From Proteiniclasticum sp043951855 (GTDB taxonomy: Bacteria; Bacillota; Clostridia; Clostridiales; Clostridiaceae): a stretch of 64,000 bases of DNA. A program made the position numbers and the translations under genes. Location: assembly GCF_043951855.1 (NCBI RefSeq), contig NZ_JBINJW010000004.1, positions 91,821 to 155,820 on the forward strand. The letters run 5' to 3'. Below are positions 42,331 to 52,207 of the stretch, in pieces. Below the pieces are notes generated by a model that did not search any database, was not told the origin of the DNA, and saw nothing but the letters and a program-made list of their open reading frames with translations. Every line of letters begins with the position of its first letter. Position 1 is the first letter of the stretch.

Positions 42331-44967
42331 ATGACAAAGAGAATTAGAGTGTTGATATTGAGTGCAATTTTATTTGTAATAGTATTTTCAGGAAGTAGTT
42401 TCAATGTGAGTGCTGCAACCTTACCGACAATCAGCTATGAAAGCCACGTAGAAAAGCTGGGATGGACCTCACCCGTGCAGGATGGAGAGACCAGTGGAAC
42501 TACAGAATCTGCCTTACGGATGGAAGCCATGAAACTTTCCGTTGAAGGAAATGACAATCTGCAGTTGAGATACACTGCCCATGTTCAGAGTATCGGCTGG
42601 CAGGACTATGTAACGGATCATGAGCTTGCTGGAACGGAAGGGCGAAAACTCAGAATGGAAGCTATTAAGATTGAACTGACAGGCTCAGATGCATATAAGT
42701 ATGATGTATATTATCGTACTCATGTGGAGAAGTTCGGTTGGCTGGATTGGGCGAAAAACGGCCATGCATCAGGTTCAGCCGGTTATGCCTATAGAGTGGA
42801 AGCCATTGAGGTTAAACTGGTATCGAAAGGTGCTTCCATCGGTGGATTGACAGACACTCCGTTTATGGAAAGAACAACGGAAGGGAATGTGGTGTATACC
42901 TCTCATGTTGAAAGATATGGATGGCTTGATGCAGTCTCTGATGGTGCCATGAGTGGAACAGAAGGAGAAGCGTTAAGAATGGAAGCACTTAAGATCAGGC
43001 TTTCAGATTCGCTTCCAAGCGGATCAGTGGTTTATTCTTCACATGTTCAGTCCTTTGGATGGATGAAAGAAGTCAGGGACAATTCGCTTAGTGGCACTAC
43101 AGGTCTCAGAAAACGTGTGGAGGCAGTAAAGGTCAGGCTAGAGGGTGAGATCTCAAACACCTATGGTATAGAGTACCGTACCCATATTCAGGGTATAGGA
43201 TGGTCTTCATGGTCAAGAGATGGCGCTGTATCAGGCACAGTTGGTCAGGAAAAAAGATTAGAGGCCATCGAAGTCAGACTGTATGAAAAGCCTGTTATCA
43301 TTCCCGAACCAGATCCGGAACCACAACCAGAACCTGGAATAAGTTACAGTATATATAAGGTTGATGCCGCATCGCTGAATTTCAGAAGTGCGCCTTCTAT
43401 TTCCTCTTCCATCATTGGAAGCATACCAAGAGGAGAAGAAGTCAAAGTGTTCAGTATTGACAGTAACGACTGGGCATATGCGGAGTATAACGGTAAAACA
43501 GGTTATCTTGCCGCCTGGTATCTTGCATTTGTTAGAGATGTCGTCGCAGATCCTTTACCGCTTGTACTGGAAGTCTCCGAACTTAAAGCGACTTATGAGA
43601 ATGAAGATGTTCTCGTCAGTGGAATTGTGCTTTCTTATAGCGGAGTCCAGGATTTCAGTGTCATGCTGGATGATAAAGTCATTGCAGTGACAAGAAAGGA
43701 CCGTCCTGATCTTGAAACGCAATATAAAGGATATCCCGACCTTAGTAATATGGGGTTTGAAGCGAACATCAGTCGAGATGTGATTTCCCATGGAAGCCAT
43801 AAAATCACTATTTCAGCCACAGGAAATGATTATACTAAAATCATAAAGACGCATACCTTCTCCATGACAAAAGCACCTTCTGTTGTGAAGATTGATGGGT
43901 TTACAGATGGGCAGCTGATTCCGGATACAGATGTAAAGGTAACTGGAATCGCTCTGAGTCCTCAAGGGGTAAAAGCTGTGAACTACTATGTGAACGGAGT
44001 TCTTAAAGGACAGGCAGAGTATGGACTGACGGCAGATGCTGGTACATATCCTGGGTATGAGAACATCACAAATGGTGGATATGCATTCACGCTTCAGAAG
44101 GCTTTGCTTAATAAACCCGTCAATACCGTTAAAGTTGAGGTAGTCGGACATGACAATTCAACTGAGTACGCATCAGTGATGCTGAAGGGGGCAAACTCAG
44201 GCAGCTACACTTTTGAAGCCTATGGTAAGACTTTGAATGATTATGTGGATCTAGAGTATCAGAACGCATTGAAAGTAGGTAGGAGCGGATTGGCTGTATG
44301 GTTGGATCTCAAGAAGAACATGGATTCTTCTAACTTTATCTACCACGATACGTACAAATACATGTTCCTGGACCTGGGTTATGATCCATCCATGTTTACG
44401 GTGACTGTGGAGATTCTGGATCAGATGCTCGCAGGGAAAGGCATACTGGATGGTACAGGAGAGATATTCCTGGCTGCTGCCATTGAGCATAAAGTAAATC
44501 CCTACTACCTTGTAGCCCATACGCTGCTTGAAACAGGAAATGGAACTTCAGTATTGGCCAACGGTCAGAAGGTGGAAGTCATCTATGCGAAGTTCGGAGA
44601 CATCAATTCCGAGCAGACACCTGTTCCGGAAGAAGACAAAGATAAACTGGTCTATAATATGTTCGGCATCGGTGCATACGACAGTAATGCGAATCTATGG
44701 GGTGCACAAAGAGCATATACGCTGAAATGGTTCAGTCCAGAAGAAGCCATCGCCGGTGGCATCAAATGGATCGCAGACAACTATATAGTGAAAGCCGGTC
44801 AGAACACTTTGTACAAGATGAGGTTCAATTTAAGCAGAAATATGGTTCATCAGTATGCTACTGACCCTGCATGGGCATATAAGCAAGCAAGCACAATAAA
44901 AAAACAGTTTGACCTTATGGGTGTCAATGAAGAACTGAAATTTGTGGTTCCATCATTTATGAAATAG
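42331..44967 (+). CDS. Secreted ChW-repeat N-acetylglucosaminidase
   Basis: Secreted protein of 878 residues. The signal peptide is cleaved near VSAAT (about 29). Six ChW repeats follow at about 35-320, each with the HVxxxGW and R(M/V/L)EA(I/L/V/M) cores. A Pro-rich linker leads to one SH3b domain (about 338-395), two Ig-like domains (about 405-620) and a glucosaminidase domain with Glu734 in AHTLLETGNGTS. The second half is a clear paralogue of the SH3b-repeat glucosaminidase at 25.7 kb; the wall-binding half differs. It follows the ChW protease but has its own leader. Likely role: peptidoglycan remodelling at the surface. Confidence 0.9.
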   Translation: MTKRIRVLILSAILFVIVFSGSSFNVSAATLPTISYESHVEKLGWTSPVQDGETSGTTESALRMEAMKLSVEGNDNLQLRYTAHVQSIGWQDYVTDHELAGTEGRKLRMEAIKIELTGSDAYKYDVYYRTHVEKFGWLDWAKNGHASGSAGYAYRVEAIEVKLVSKGASIGGLTDTPFMERTTEGNVVYTSHVERYGWLDAVSDGAMSGTEGEALRMEALKIRLSDSLPSGSVVYSSHVQSFGWMKEVRDNSLSGTTGLRKRVEAVKVRLEGEISNTYGIEYRTHIQGIGWSSWSRDGAVSGTVGQEKRLEAIEVRLYEKPVIIPEPDPEPQPEPGISYSIYKVDAASLNFRSAPSISSSIIGSIPRGEEVKVFSIDSNDWAYAEYNGKTGYLAAWYLAFVRDVVADPLPLVLEVSELKATYENEDVLVSGIVLSYSGVQDFSVMLDDKVIAVTRKDRPDLETQYKGYPDLSNMGFEANISRDVISHGSHKITISATGNDYTKIIKTHTFSMTKAPSVVKIDGFTDGQLIPDTDVKVTGIALSPQGVKAVNYYVNGVLKGQAEYGLTADAGTYPGYENITNGGYAFTLQKALLNKPVNTVKVEVVGHDNSTEYASVMLKGANSGSYTFEAYGKTLNDYVDLEYQNALKVGRSGLAVWLDLKKNMDSSNFIYHDTYKYMFLDLGYDPSMFTVTVEILDQMLAGKGILDGTGEIFLAAAIEHKVNPYYLVAHTLLETGNGTSVLANGQKVEVIYAKFGDINSEQTPVPEEDKDKLVYNMFGIGAYDSNANLWGAQRAYTLKWFSPEEAIAGGIKWIADNYIVKAGQNTLYKMRFNLSRNMVHQYATDPAWAYKQASTIKKQFDLMGVNEELKFVVPSFMK
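42433..43290 (+). repeat. Six in-frame ChW-coding repeats
   Basis: Six units of about 45 codons encoding ChW repeats. They are more diverged at DNA level than the three units of the protease gene upstream, so they are probably older. Confidence 0.8.
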
Positions 44968-45661
44968 TAAATATTGCTGCTCTTTGACTCATACTGTTAG
45001 ATTGAGGATGAATCATTCGAACTCTGATAAATTCGGACATTGAAAAATTAATATGCTGGTATTAACCTGATTTCCTGCAGAAAATAGAGTCGATATAATC
45101 AATGAAACTTGTTTGTATCGGCTTTTATTTTTGCATCAGATTCATAAATCTACGTCATCCATTGATGATATGATTAGGTTCATAATACAAGGCTTAGAAT
45201 GAAACGATAACTTAGTTGGAATATGCATATTGACTCAAGGTAGAATAGAGTAACCTGTCTAACAAGATATATTAGGATGACTATTTCTCTATTCGGGTTT
45301 ATAATGAAAAAGACTAGAATGTTGAGAAGAAGTTCATGGATTATGTTTTAACCTGTTACTCAGGGGTTTATGAAGTAAGCTGGGAAATAGTGTAAAAAGG
45401 TAGAAGAGATGCACAAGAGCAGAATCTGCTTAAAATAGTTTTAATTTATGGGTTAAGCCATTCCTTTAAAAGATATTCACATCTGTGACGTATATTAGTT
45501 CTATAAGTGTATTATTTTACAGGAATAACCTATTAAGATTCTTCAGATGATTTAAAGTATTATACAGTTTTATTTAATGAATTTATTTGATTTCTTCGAT
45601 ATAATGAGTCGTTGCCACAAAAAAATAAAATGAAGTTTTCACTTTGATGAGGATAGGTACT
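44968..45661 (+). other. AT-rich intergenic stretch before the polysaccharide locus
   Basis: Nearly 700 bases with no convincing gene or RNA. A terminator-like stem lies at 45088-45132 (AGTCGATA with TATCGGCT, including one G-U pair, then TTTATTTTT), 120 bases after the glucosaminidase gene. A TATAAT at 45600-45605 is a possible -10 for the sugar transferase gene, about 57 bases upstream of its ATG; its -35 is weak. The rest holds only short, unsupported reading frames. Confidence 0.5.
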
Positions 45662-46228
45662 ATGTCAAAAAATAATTACAGAAAAATTAAAAGACTTGTT
45701 GATGTTGTTATGTCCGTGATTTTACTGCTGATTCTATCTCCGGTTTTCCTGATCGTAGCAGTTCTGATATACTGCACCGATAAAGGACCTGTTATTTTCA
45801 AACAGGAACGGCTGGGGCTGCACAGTAGTCCATTTATGATTTACAAATTCAGAAGTATGAGTACGGATGCGCCTGTTGTGCCTGCAAAGGACATAGATGC
45901 AAAAGAGCACACAACAAAAATCGGAAGATTGATAAGAAAAACAAGCATTGATGAATTACCACAGCTTCTAAATATTCTGAAAGGTGAAATGTCTTTTGTC
46001 GGCCCAAGACCGCTAATCCTTGCAGAAGGATGGATTCTGGAAAAAAGAAAAGAACTTGGGATTGATCAGTTAAAGCCTGGGCTTACTGGATGGGCTCAGG
46101 TGAAGGACCGCCAGATAACGGATCAGGATATGAAAGTGGCATTTGAATCTTACTATATGGAGAATCAGAGTTTGTGGTTGGATATTCGCATCATGCTCAT
46201 GACAATTCTGAGACTTCAGGGGAAATGA
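45662..46228 (+). CDS. Polyprenyl-phosphate sugar-1-phosphate transferase
   Basis: Initiating transferase (188 residues) of polysaccharide synthesis, placing the first sugar phosphate on undecaprenyl phosphate. It has one N-terminal membrane segment (about 10-34), then the bacterial sugar transferase domain: KQERLGLHSSPFMIYKFRSM, SIDELPQLLNILKGEMSFVG and GPRPL, and LKPGLTGWAQV. The ATG was chosen because GAGG lies 9 bases upstream; an in-frame TTG-ATG pair six codons earlier lacks a ribosome site. The short form (no CoA-binding-like N-terminal domain) resembles PglC/EpsL-type enzymes. Which sugar it transfers is not visible. Confidence 0.88.
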   Translation: MSKNNYRKIKRLVDVVMSVILLLILSPVFLIVAVLIYCTDKGPVIFKQERLGLHSSPFMIYKFRSMSTDAPVVPAKDIDAKEHTTKIGRLIRKTSIDELPQLLNILKGEMSFVGPRPLILAEGWILEKRKELGIDQLKPGLTGWAQVKDRQITDQDMKVAFESYYMENQSLWLDIRIMLMTILRLQGK

Positions 46229-46617
46229 TTAATTGAGGGAGATCGACTATTCATTTTTGTCTCGGATAATCAGAACTGAATATTGTCTCCATATGAGGAG
46301 CCTGACTGATTCTCTTTTTGAGAGTGTGGCTCTCTTTTTATTTGCAAAGGAATCGCATATAGTAATCGATAGAGGTGTAATCTTGAAGTCGGTTGAGAAG
46401 AGAAATTTCAGGCTTCATCACTTATGACGGGAAATCAAAAGCAGAAAGAAATGTAATCTTAGATTTCTGTGTTTTATGGTAGAATGATGAGTAGAGGAAA
46501 CATTAACAGTAAAAAGAATCATTGAGATAATTGAAAAAAAGGGTTGCTGGAAGATGGATTCTACTTCCATTTTAAATATTTCAGAATACCAGATTTAATA
46601 TTCTATAGGGGGTCACA
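46229..46617 (+). other. Gap with terminator and possible rfb promoter
   Basis: 389 bases. A hairpin at 46298-46340 (GAGCC/GGCTC enclosing GAGAG/CTCTC, then TTTTT) can terminate the sugar transferase transcript. TGGTAGAAT at 46477-46485 may be an extended -10 for rfbA about 130 bases downstream. A 64-codon reading frame at 46233 has no ribosome site or recognisable product and is not called. Confidence 0.5.
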
Positions 46618-47496
46618 ATGAAAGGAATTATTTTAGCCGGAGGTTCCGGTACAAGGCTTTACCCACTGACATTAGTTACAAGTAAGCAGTTATTGCCCAT
46701 TTATGACAAACCGATGATTTATTATCCCATGTCAACGCTTATGCTTGCAGGGATTAAGGATATCCTGATCATTTCAACGCCTGAGGATCTTCCGAATTTC
46801 AGGAAGCTTTTAGGAGACGGTACACAATTTGGAATAAATCTCTCCTATGCTGAACAGCCCTCGCCGGATGGTCTTGCACAAGCCTTTATCATCGGAAAGG
46901 AATTCATTGGTGATGATGATTGTACTCTGATTCTCGGGGATAATATTTTCTATGGGAATAATTTCAGTTCTATTCTGAAAGATGCAGTGAACAACAGAGG
47001 GAAAGCCACTGTTTTCGGATATCATGTGGAAGATCCTGAAAGATTCGGGGTTGTGGAGTTTGATGGGAATGGGAGAGTGCTTTCCGTAGAAGAAAAACCT
47101 GAAAACCCAAAATCGAATTATGCCATTACCGGTCTTTACATTTATGACAATAGAGTCATAAAATACGCTGAAGAACTTAAACCGAGCAAACGGGGAGAAC
47201 TTGAGATTACAGACCTCAACCGCATCTACCTTGAACAAGGAGACCTGGATGTTAAACTATTAGGCCGAGGCTTTGCATGGCTTGATACTGGAACCATGGA
47301 TTCACTTGTAGAAGCGGCAGAGTTCGTGAAGATGGTGGAAAAGAGACAGGGTATCAAGATATCTGCACTGGAAGAAATCGCATATAGATATGGATGGATT
47401 GATCGGGATATACTACTGGAGGCAGCGAAAAAGTATGGAAAATCTCCATACGGTCTTCACCTTCAGAAGGTTGCAAATAATGAAATACAGTATTGA
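46618..47496 (+). CDS. rfbA: Glucose-1-phosphate thymidylyltransferase
   Basis: First enzyme of dTDP-L-rhamnose synthesis (292 residues), joining dTTP and glucose-1-phosphate. The N-terminus is MKGIILAGGSGTRLYPLT, with TSKQLLPIYDKPMIYYP next; LGDNIFYG binds metal and VVEFDGNGRVLSVEEKP is in the middle. Length and motifs match the short RmlA form. It begins the four-gene rhamnose block rfbA-B-C-D, which is in pathway order. Confidence 0.96.
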   Translation: MKGIILAGGSGTRLYPLTLVTSKQLLPIYDKPMIYYPMSTLMLAGIKDILIISTPEDLPNFRKLLGDGTQFGINLSYAEQPSPDGLAQAFIIGKEFIGDDDCTLILGDNIFYGNNFSSILKDAVNNRGKATVFGYHVEDPERFGVVEFDGNGRVLSVEEKPENPKSNYAITGLYIYDNRVIKYAEELKPSKRGELEITDLNRIYLEQGDLDVKLLGRGFAWLDTGTMDSLVEAAEFVKMVEKRQGIKISALEEIAYRYGWIDRDILLEAAKKYGKSPYGLHLQKVANNEIQY

Positions 47497-47510
47497 TATT
47501 GGAGGAGAAG

Positions 47511-48533
47511 ATGAAAATTTTAGTTACCGGTGGTGCCGGTTTTATAGGAAGTAACTTTATATATCATGTTTTAGAAAATCATCAGAATGATGAAGTGGTT
47601 TGTCTAGACGCACTGACTTACGCTGGAAGTCTTTCTACTTTGCAAAAAGCACTTGAAGTGGAGCGATTCAGATTTGTGAAGGGAGACATCACGGACATGG
47701 AACTGGTGGATAAACTGTTCCGCGAAGAGAAATTTGATGTTGTGGTGAATTTTGCGGCTGAATCTCATGTGGATAGATCCATTCTGAATCCTGATGTTTT
47801 TCTCAAAACCAATATATTAGGTACTCAGGTACTGATGGATGCATCTAGAAAATATGATGTCAAGAGATACCATCAGGTGTCCACTGATGAAGTTTATGGA
47901 GACCTGCCTCTGGATCGTCCGGATCTGTTCTTTACAGAAGAAACTCCAATTCATACATCTTCGCCTTATTCCGCATCGAAAGCAGCTGCTGACCTTCTCG
48001 TGCAGGCCTACCATAGAACTTATGGATTGCCAGTGACCATATCACGATGCTCCAATAATTATGGTCCGTATCACTTCCCAGAGAAACTGATTCCACTGAT
48101 TATTTCCAAAGCCCTGCGTGATGAGAAACTTCCGGTATATGGTACGGGAGAGAATGTACGCGACTGGCTTTATGTGGAAGATCATTGTGAAGCCATTGAC
48201 CTGATCATTCGTAAAGGAAAAGTCGGAGAAGTCTACAATATTGGTGGACACAATGAAAAGACAAATCTTGAAGTGGTGAAGACTATTCTCAAAGAGCTAG
48301 ACAAACCGGAATCCCTCATTGAATTTGTCAAAGACCGTGCAGGCCACGACATGAGATATGCTATAGATCCTGCAAAGATTTCAAGGGAATTATCGTGGGA
48401 ACCGCACACCACATTTGAGGAGGGAATTAAAATAACCATAAAGTGGTATCTTGATCACAAGTACTGGTGGGAAAATATTCTAAGTGGAGAATATCAGAAA
48501 GATTATGAAAGGTTATATGGAGATAAGTATTAA
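47511..48533 (+). CDS. rfbB: dTDP-glucose 4,6-dehydratase
   Basis: Extended short-chain dehydrogenase (340 residues) making dTDP-4-keto-6-deoxyglucose. The NAD site is VTGGAGFIGSNFI, the catalytic segment is STDEVYGDLP (with the Asp-Glu pair of this family), and the YSASKAAAD motif supplies Tyr and Lys. NNYGPYHFPEKLIPL is also typical. The ATG with GGAGGAG 5 bases upstream was chosen over a TTG start overlapping rfbA. Confidence 0.96.
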   Translation: MKILVTGGAGFIGSNFIYHVLENHQNDEVVCLDALTYAGSLSTLQKALEVERFRFVKGDITDMELVDKLFREEKFDVVVNFAAESHVDRSILNPDVFLKTNILGTQVLMDASRKYDVKRYHQVSTDEVYGDLPLDRPDLFFTEETPIHTSSPYSASKAAADLLVQAYHRTYGLPVTISRCSNNYGPYHFPEKLIPLIISKALRDEKLPVYGTGENVRDWLYVEDHCEAIDLIIRKGKVGEVYNIGGHNEKTNLEVVKTILKELDKPESLIEFVKDRAGHDMRYAIDPAKISRELSWEPHTTFEEGIKITIKWYLDHKYWWENILSGEYQKDYERLYGDKY

Positions 48534-48554
48534 TATCTCTATTGAGGTACTGAG

Positions 48555-49115
48555 ATGAAAGTATTAGATACAGAAATAGAAGATGTGAAAATCATTGAGT
48601 TTGCAGTTTTCGGGGATCATCGTGGTTTTTTCATGGAAACCTATAATAAGGATGTATTCCACAAAGCAGGAATCACGGTGGAATTTGTACAGGACAATCA
48701 CTCATATTCTAAAGCAAAAGGAACGCTGCGAGGTCTTCACTTTCAGAACCAGCCCAAAGCTCAGTCCAAACTGATGCGATGCACGAGAGGCAAGATACTG
48801 GATGTGGCTGTTGATTTAAGAAGAGGTAGCCCTACATACAAGAAATGGGTTGCAGTGGAGCTTTCAGCAGATAACAAGAGAGCGTTATGGATTCCGAAGG
48901 GATTTGCGCATGGATTTCTCACATTAACAGAAGACGTGGAGGTCCAATATAAGGTGGATGAGCTTTACAGCAAAGAGCACGATAGAAGCATTCTATACAG
49001 CGACTCAGAACTTCAGGTAGAGTGGGGCGACAGTAAGCCTGTTCTTTCTGAAAAGGACATTCATGCACCCTTATTATCAGATTCTGACGTTAATTTCATT
49101 TATGGAGAGGTTTGA
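48555..49115 (+). CDS. rfbC: dTDP-4-dehydrorhamnose 3,5-epimerase
   Basis: Cupin-fold epimerase of 186 residues, third step of dTDP-rhamnose synthesis. Family motifs: FGDHRGFFMETY, QDNHSYSKAKGTLRGLHFQ with the catalytic His, and IPKGFAHGFLTL. Its stop codon shares a base with the region just before the rfbD start, so the two are coupled. Confidence 0.95.
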   Translation: MKVLDTEIEDVKIIEFAVFGDHRGFFMETYNKDVFHKAGITVEFVQDNHSYSKAKGTLRGLHFQNQPKAQSKLMRCTRGKILDVAVDLRRGSPTYKKWVAVELSADNKRALWIPKGFAHGFLTLTEDVEVQYKVDELYSKEHDRSILYSDSELQVEWGDSKPVLSEKDIHAPLLSDSDVNFIYGEV

Positions 49116-49117
49116 TG

Positions 49118-49975
49118 ATGAAAGTAGTAGTAACTGGATCAGAAGGACAGCTGGGCTATGATGTGATGAGATCACTACTTCGTCATGATCATCAGGCTCT
49201 TGGTCTGACCCGAGAACTTCTGGATATCACCGAGGAAGAAAAAACACTGAATACGCTCAGAGAACTGGCACCGGATGCGGTGATTCATTGTGCAGCCTAC
49301 ACAGCTGTAGATGATGCGGAAGAGGATGAGAAGCGATGTCATGAAGTGAATGCATTGGGTACAAAGCATGTGGCTATGGCATGTAAAGAGCTTGACATTC
49401 CTATGATCTACATCAGTACGGACTATGTTTTTGATGGGTCAGGTGAAAAGCCCTTTGAAGTTAATGACATCAGAAATCCTCAGAATGTATATGGAAAAAC
49501 CAAAGCGGAGGGAGAGGCCTTCGTAGAAAACCTCCTTGATAAATATTTCATAGTTCGAATTTCCTGGGTATTCGGTATTCATGGAAAGAATTTTGTGAAA
49601 ACCATGCTTCAAGTGGGAAAAACCAGGAAAGTGCTTCAGGTGGTTAATGACCAGGTTGGATCACCAACCTATACAAAAGATGTGGCAGAGTTTCTGATGA
49701 GTCTGTTGGATTCCAGGGTTTATGGTATATATCATGCAACCAATGAAGGGTACTGCAGCTGGTATGAGTTTGCAAAAACGATTTTTGAACTGTCAGATAT
49801 GAAGGATATTAAAGTGGAGCCTGTACCCAGCAGTGCGTACAAAACAAAGGCGAAAAGGCCTCTGAACAGCAGATTGAGCAAGGAAAATCTTCAGAGAAGC
49901 GGACTATCAAAGCTTCCTACCTGGGAAAATGCTCTGGAAAGATTTCTTTCAGAAATCTCTGATCATAATAAGTAA
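49118..49975 (+). CDS. rfbD: dTDP-4-dehydrorhamnose reductase
   Basis: Short-chain dehydrogenase (285 residues) that completes dTDP-L-rhamnose. The NAD(P)-binding loop is VTGSEGQLGYDV, the active-site segment is ISTDYVFDGSGEKPF, and NVYGKTKAEGE supplies Tyr and Lys. The second of two adjacent ATGs was chosen because GGAGAGG lies 7 bases upstream of it. It is the last gene of the rhamnose block. Confidence 0.95.
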   Translation: MKVVVTGSEGQLGYDVMRSLLRHDHQALGLTRELLDITEEEKTLNTLRELAPDAVIHCAAYTAVDDAEEDEKRCHEVNALGTKHVAMACKELDIPMIYISTDYVFDGSGEKPFEVNDIRNPQNVYGKTKAEGEAFVENLLDKYFIVRISWVFGIHGKNFVKTMLQVGKTRKVLQVVNDQVGSPTYTKDVAEFLMSLLDSRVYGIYHATNEGYCSWYEFAKTIFELSDMKDIKVEPVPSSAYKTKAKRPLNSRLSKENLQRSGLSKLPTWENALERFLSEISDHNK

Positions 49976-50670
49976 GAGCATAGTAGTTTATACTCCGTGT
50001 TTATCAGGAAATAATCCCAATGAATCTGAATCGCACTACGAAGTGATTAATTAGTTTGCTCATTCAATCCAGGGCAATTCCTGATATGAAACAGGAGAAC
50101 CGAAACAAATCAGATAGGAGTATTTGTTTCGGTTCTTTCTTATAAACGAAAGGAACTGTATTGACAATAAATATGACAAGGACTTCTGTTTCTTGTAGCT
50201 GATTCTAAAGGAGAAGCATTCAAATACAGGACCTTTTTTCATGAAGCTTCACTATTCAGTTTAGTACACTCTGATTATTTATTGTTTTATCAGAAATTGT
50301 CTGTATAATATTATGAGAAGTCAATTGGACTGTTAGAGTAATATTAGAAGATATGAATTACTGAACTAACCATTTAAAAATCAGGATCTGATCTGAATGT
50401 TGTTATTTAGAATGGATCAGGAGTATGAATTGCAGTAAATCACGTCATCGTATTGTCTCTTTTATTGATGATCATCATGTTATAATTTGATTTTGAATCA
50501 CTACCCATACATAATAGTCAAGTTATAGTGTATTCAAGTGGATACCGGCAGCACGATGAATAGAAGCATTGTCTTGAAATGATGTACTCATATGGGATAA
50601 TGTGTTCTGAAGATGATTCCACAAAAAGAAAAAAATTCTACTTTGTATAGATGAAAGATAAGGTATAGAG
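49976..50670 (+). other. AT-rich gap between rfbD and the glycosyltransferase genes
   Basis: About 695 bases with no supported gene. It holds a strong terminator (see 50097-50142) and an extended -10 element TGTTATAAT at 50478-50486 that could start the glycosyltransferase operon, about 185 bases before its first gene. The long leader shows no riboswitch that I recognise. Confidence 0.5.
50097..50142 (+). terminator. Terminator of the rfbABCD operon
   Basis: GAACCGAAACAAAT (50097-50110) pairs perfectly with ATTTGTTTCGGTTC (50122-50135), followed by TTTCTT. Confidence 0.85.
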
Positions 50671-51711
50671 ATGAAACGAATAGCTGTTTTTCAAACAGAT
50701 CTTAAAATCGGAGGCATTCAGAATTCACTTATTTCATTACTGGATGAGCTCAGTCACAAAGAAGTGCAGATAGACCTGTTCTTAGGTGAGATGATCGAAC
50801 CACATTCAGGATGGAACAATATCAGTATCAGAAAGATGAGAAGATATTCCTCCTTATTTAAGTTTATTCCGTTTTCTTTTGCGCACGCAATGAATAAACG
50901 CAGGTTTGATAAGGAAAAGTATGATCTGGTCATTGATTACAATGGATATGCCTTCGATACTGCCCATGGTTCCCTAAGCTGCAATGCAGAAAAGCACGTT
51001 ATCTGGGTTCACAGCGATTATGATACAAGAATAAAGTACAATAAAAAGTTCAGAATACTGTGGAGAATGATGAAAGGCAAGTATGCTCGTTTTGATCAGG
51101 CAGTAGTAGTTTCACCTGGAGCAGAAAAAAGCTTCAAGAGACTCTTGGGAGATAAGATTCCAACACGAATCCTTCCGAATCTTGTAGATGCAGAGAAAAT
51201 TCTCCGAATGAAAGAAGAACAAGTGAAAATGAATCTGGATGCGAGTAAGTATCATCTGGTTACCATGGGAAGAATGGTGCACAGCAAAGGGTTTGATCTC
51301 CTTCTGGAGCTTTTCAGCAGTGTATTGAAACACAGAAAGGACATGGTTCTTCATTTAATAGGAGATGGAGAGGAAAAGGATAAGCTTGAGGCACAAGCAG
51401 AAAGGCTGGGGTTAGCAGATTCCGTTGTATTCTGGGGCAATCAGAAGAACCCCTATGCAATTATGGATCGCATGGATGGATTTGCATTCACTCCACGCTA
51501 TGAAGGCCAAGGGCTTGTACTTCTAGAAGCAAAAATACTTGGACTTGAGATCTTTACCACCCGGCAGATGGAGAAGTTCAATGTGATGATATCCGGGGTG
51601 GATGATCTTGAGAAGGCTCTGATTGAAGCAGCAAAAAAAACAAAAGAATATCAGCAGTTGAAAGAGTACAATTCAGAGGTACGAAAAGAAATACAGGAAT
51701 TGATGCTTTAA
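50671..51711 (+). CDS. GT4-family glycosyltransferase
   Basis: Glycosyltransferase with GT-B fold, 346 residues. The N-terminus has KIGGIQNSLISLLDEL, typical of retaining GT4 enzymes that begin with a GG(I/V) loop. The C-terminal domain has LVTMGRMVHSKGFDLL and the nucleotide-sugar motif PRYEGQGLVLLEAKILGL (an E-x7-E pattern). It probably adds a sugar to the growing lipid-linked repeat unit. Donor and acceptor are unknown. Confidence 0.85.
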   Translation: MKRIAVFQTDLKIGGIQNSLISLLDELSHKEVQIDLFLGEMIEPHSGWNNISIRKMRRYSSLFKFIPFSFAHAMNKRRFDKEKYDLVIDYNGYAFDTAHGSLSCNAEKHVIWVHSDYDTRIKYNKKFRILWRMMKGKYARFDQAVVVSPGAEKSFKRLLGDKIPTRILPNLVDAEKILRMKEEQVKMNLDASKYHLVTMGRMVHSKGFDLLLELFSSVLKHRKDMVLHLIGDGEEKDKLEAQAERLGLADSVVFWGNQKNPYAIMDRMDGFAFTPRYEGQGLVLLEAKILGLEIFTTRQMEKFNVMISGVDDLEKALIEAAKKTKEYQQLKEYNSEVRKEIQELML

Positions 51712-51742
51712 ACTATAATGAATAATGGAAGAAGGAATCTCA

Positions 51743-52207
51743 TTGAAGAAAGTTATTTTTGTAGCCAGCGCAGGAGGCCATCTTGCACAACTCCTCCAGT
51801 TGGCGCCATCTTTTAATCACTATAAATCAATACTAATTACAGAAAAAAATGGTTCCACTGGAAGTTTAAGTGGTAAATATGATACTCGGTATCTGGTTCA
51901 CGGAACACGTGAGCACCTATTATCCTATTTATTCATATTTTCATGGAACATCATCAAATCGCTGTGGTATTTTCTTCGCTTTAATCCGGATGTCATTGTT
52001 ACAACAGGAACGCATACAGCGGTTCCGCTATGCTACATCGCATGGCTTTTCAGAAAAAAAATAATCTTTATTGAAAGTTTTTCCAAGCAGCATTCAAGAA
52101 ACCTTTCCGGGCGTATGGTTTACCCCATTGCTTCAACGTTTGTAGTGCAGTGGGAATCCATGAAGGAACTCTATCCGAAAGCGGAATGTTGGGGGTGGAT
52201 TTATTGA
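51743..52207 (+). CDS. Alg14/PssD-like glycosyltransferase membrane subunit
   Basis: Protein of 154 residues related to Alg14/EpsF/PssD, the membrane-associated half of a two-part GT28-like transferase. It starts IFVASAGGHLAQLLQL and carries DVIVTTGTHTAVPLCYIAW and IFIESFSK. The TTG start has AAGGA about 6 bases upstream; an ATG six codons earlier lacks a ribosome site. Its stop overlaps the TTG of the catalytic partner by 4 bases (TTGA), a strong sign of a stoichiometric complex. Confidence 0.83.
   Translation: MKKVIFVASAGGHLAQLLQLAPSFNHYKSILITEKNGSTGSLSGKYDTRYLVHGTREHLLSYLFIFSWNIIKSLWYFLRFNPDVIVTTGTHTAVPLCYIAWLFRKKIIFIESFSKQHSRNLSGRMVYPIASTFVVQWESMKELYPKAECWGWIY

Noticed and set aside
45010..45045. 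tRNA-like T-loop sequence (TCATTCGAACTCTGA)
   Set aside because: The surrounding bases do not form a cloverleaf; no acceptor or anticodon stem fits.
46233..46427. 64-codon frame after the sugar transferase gene
   Set aside because: No ribosome binding site, it crosses a terminator hairpin, and it has no recognisable product.
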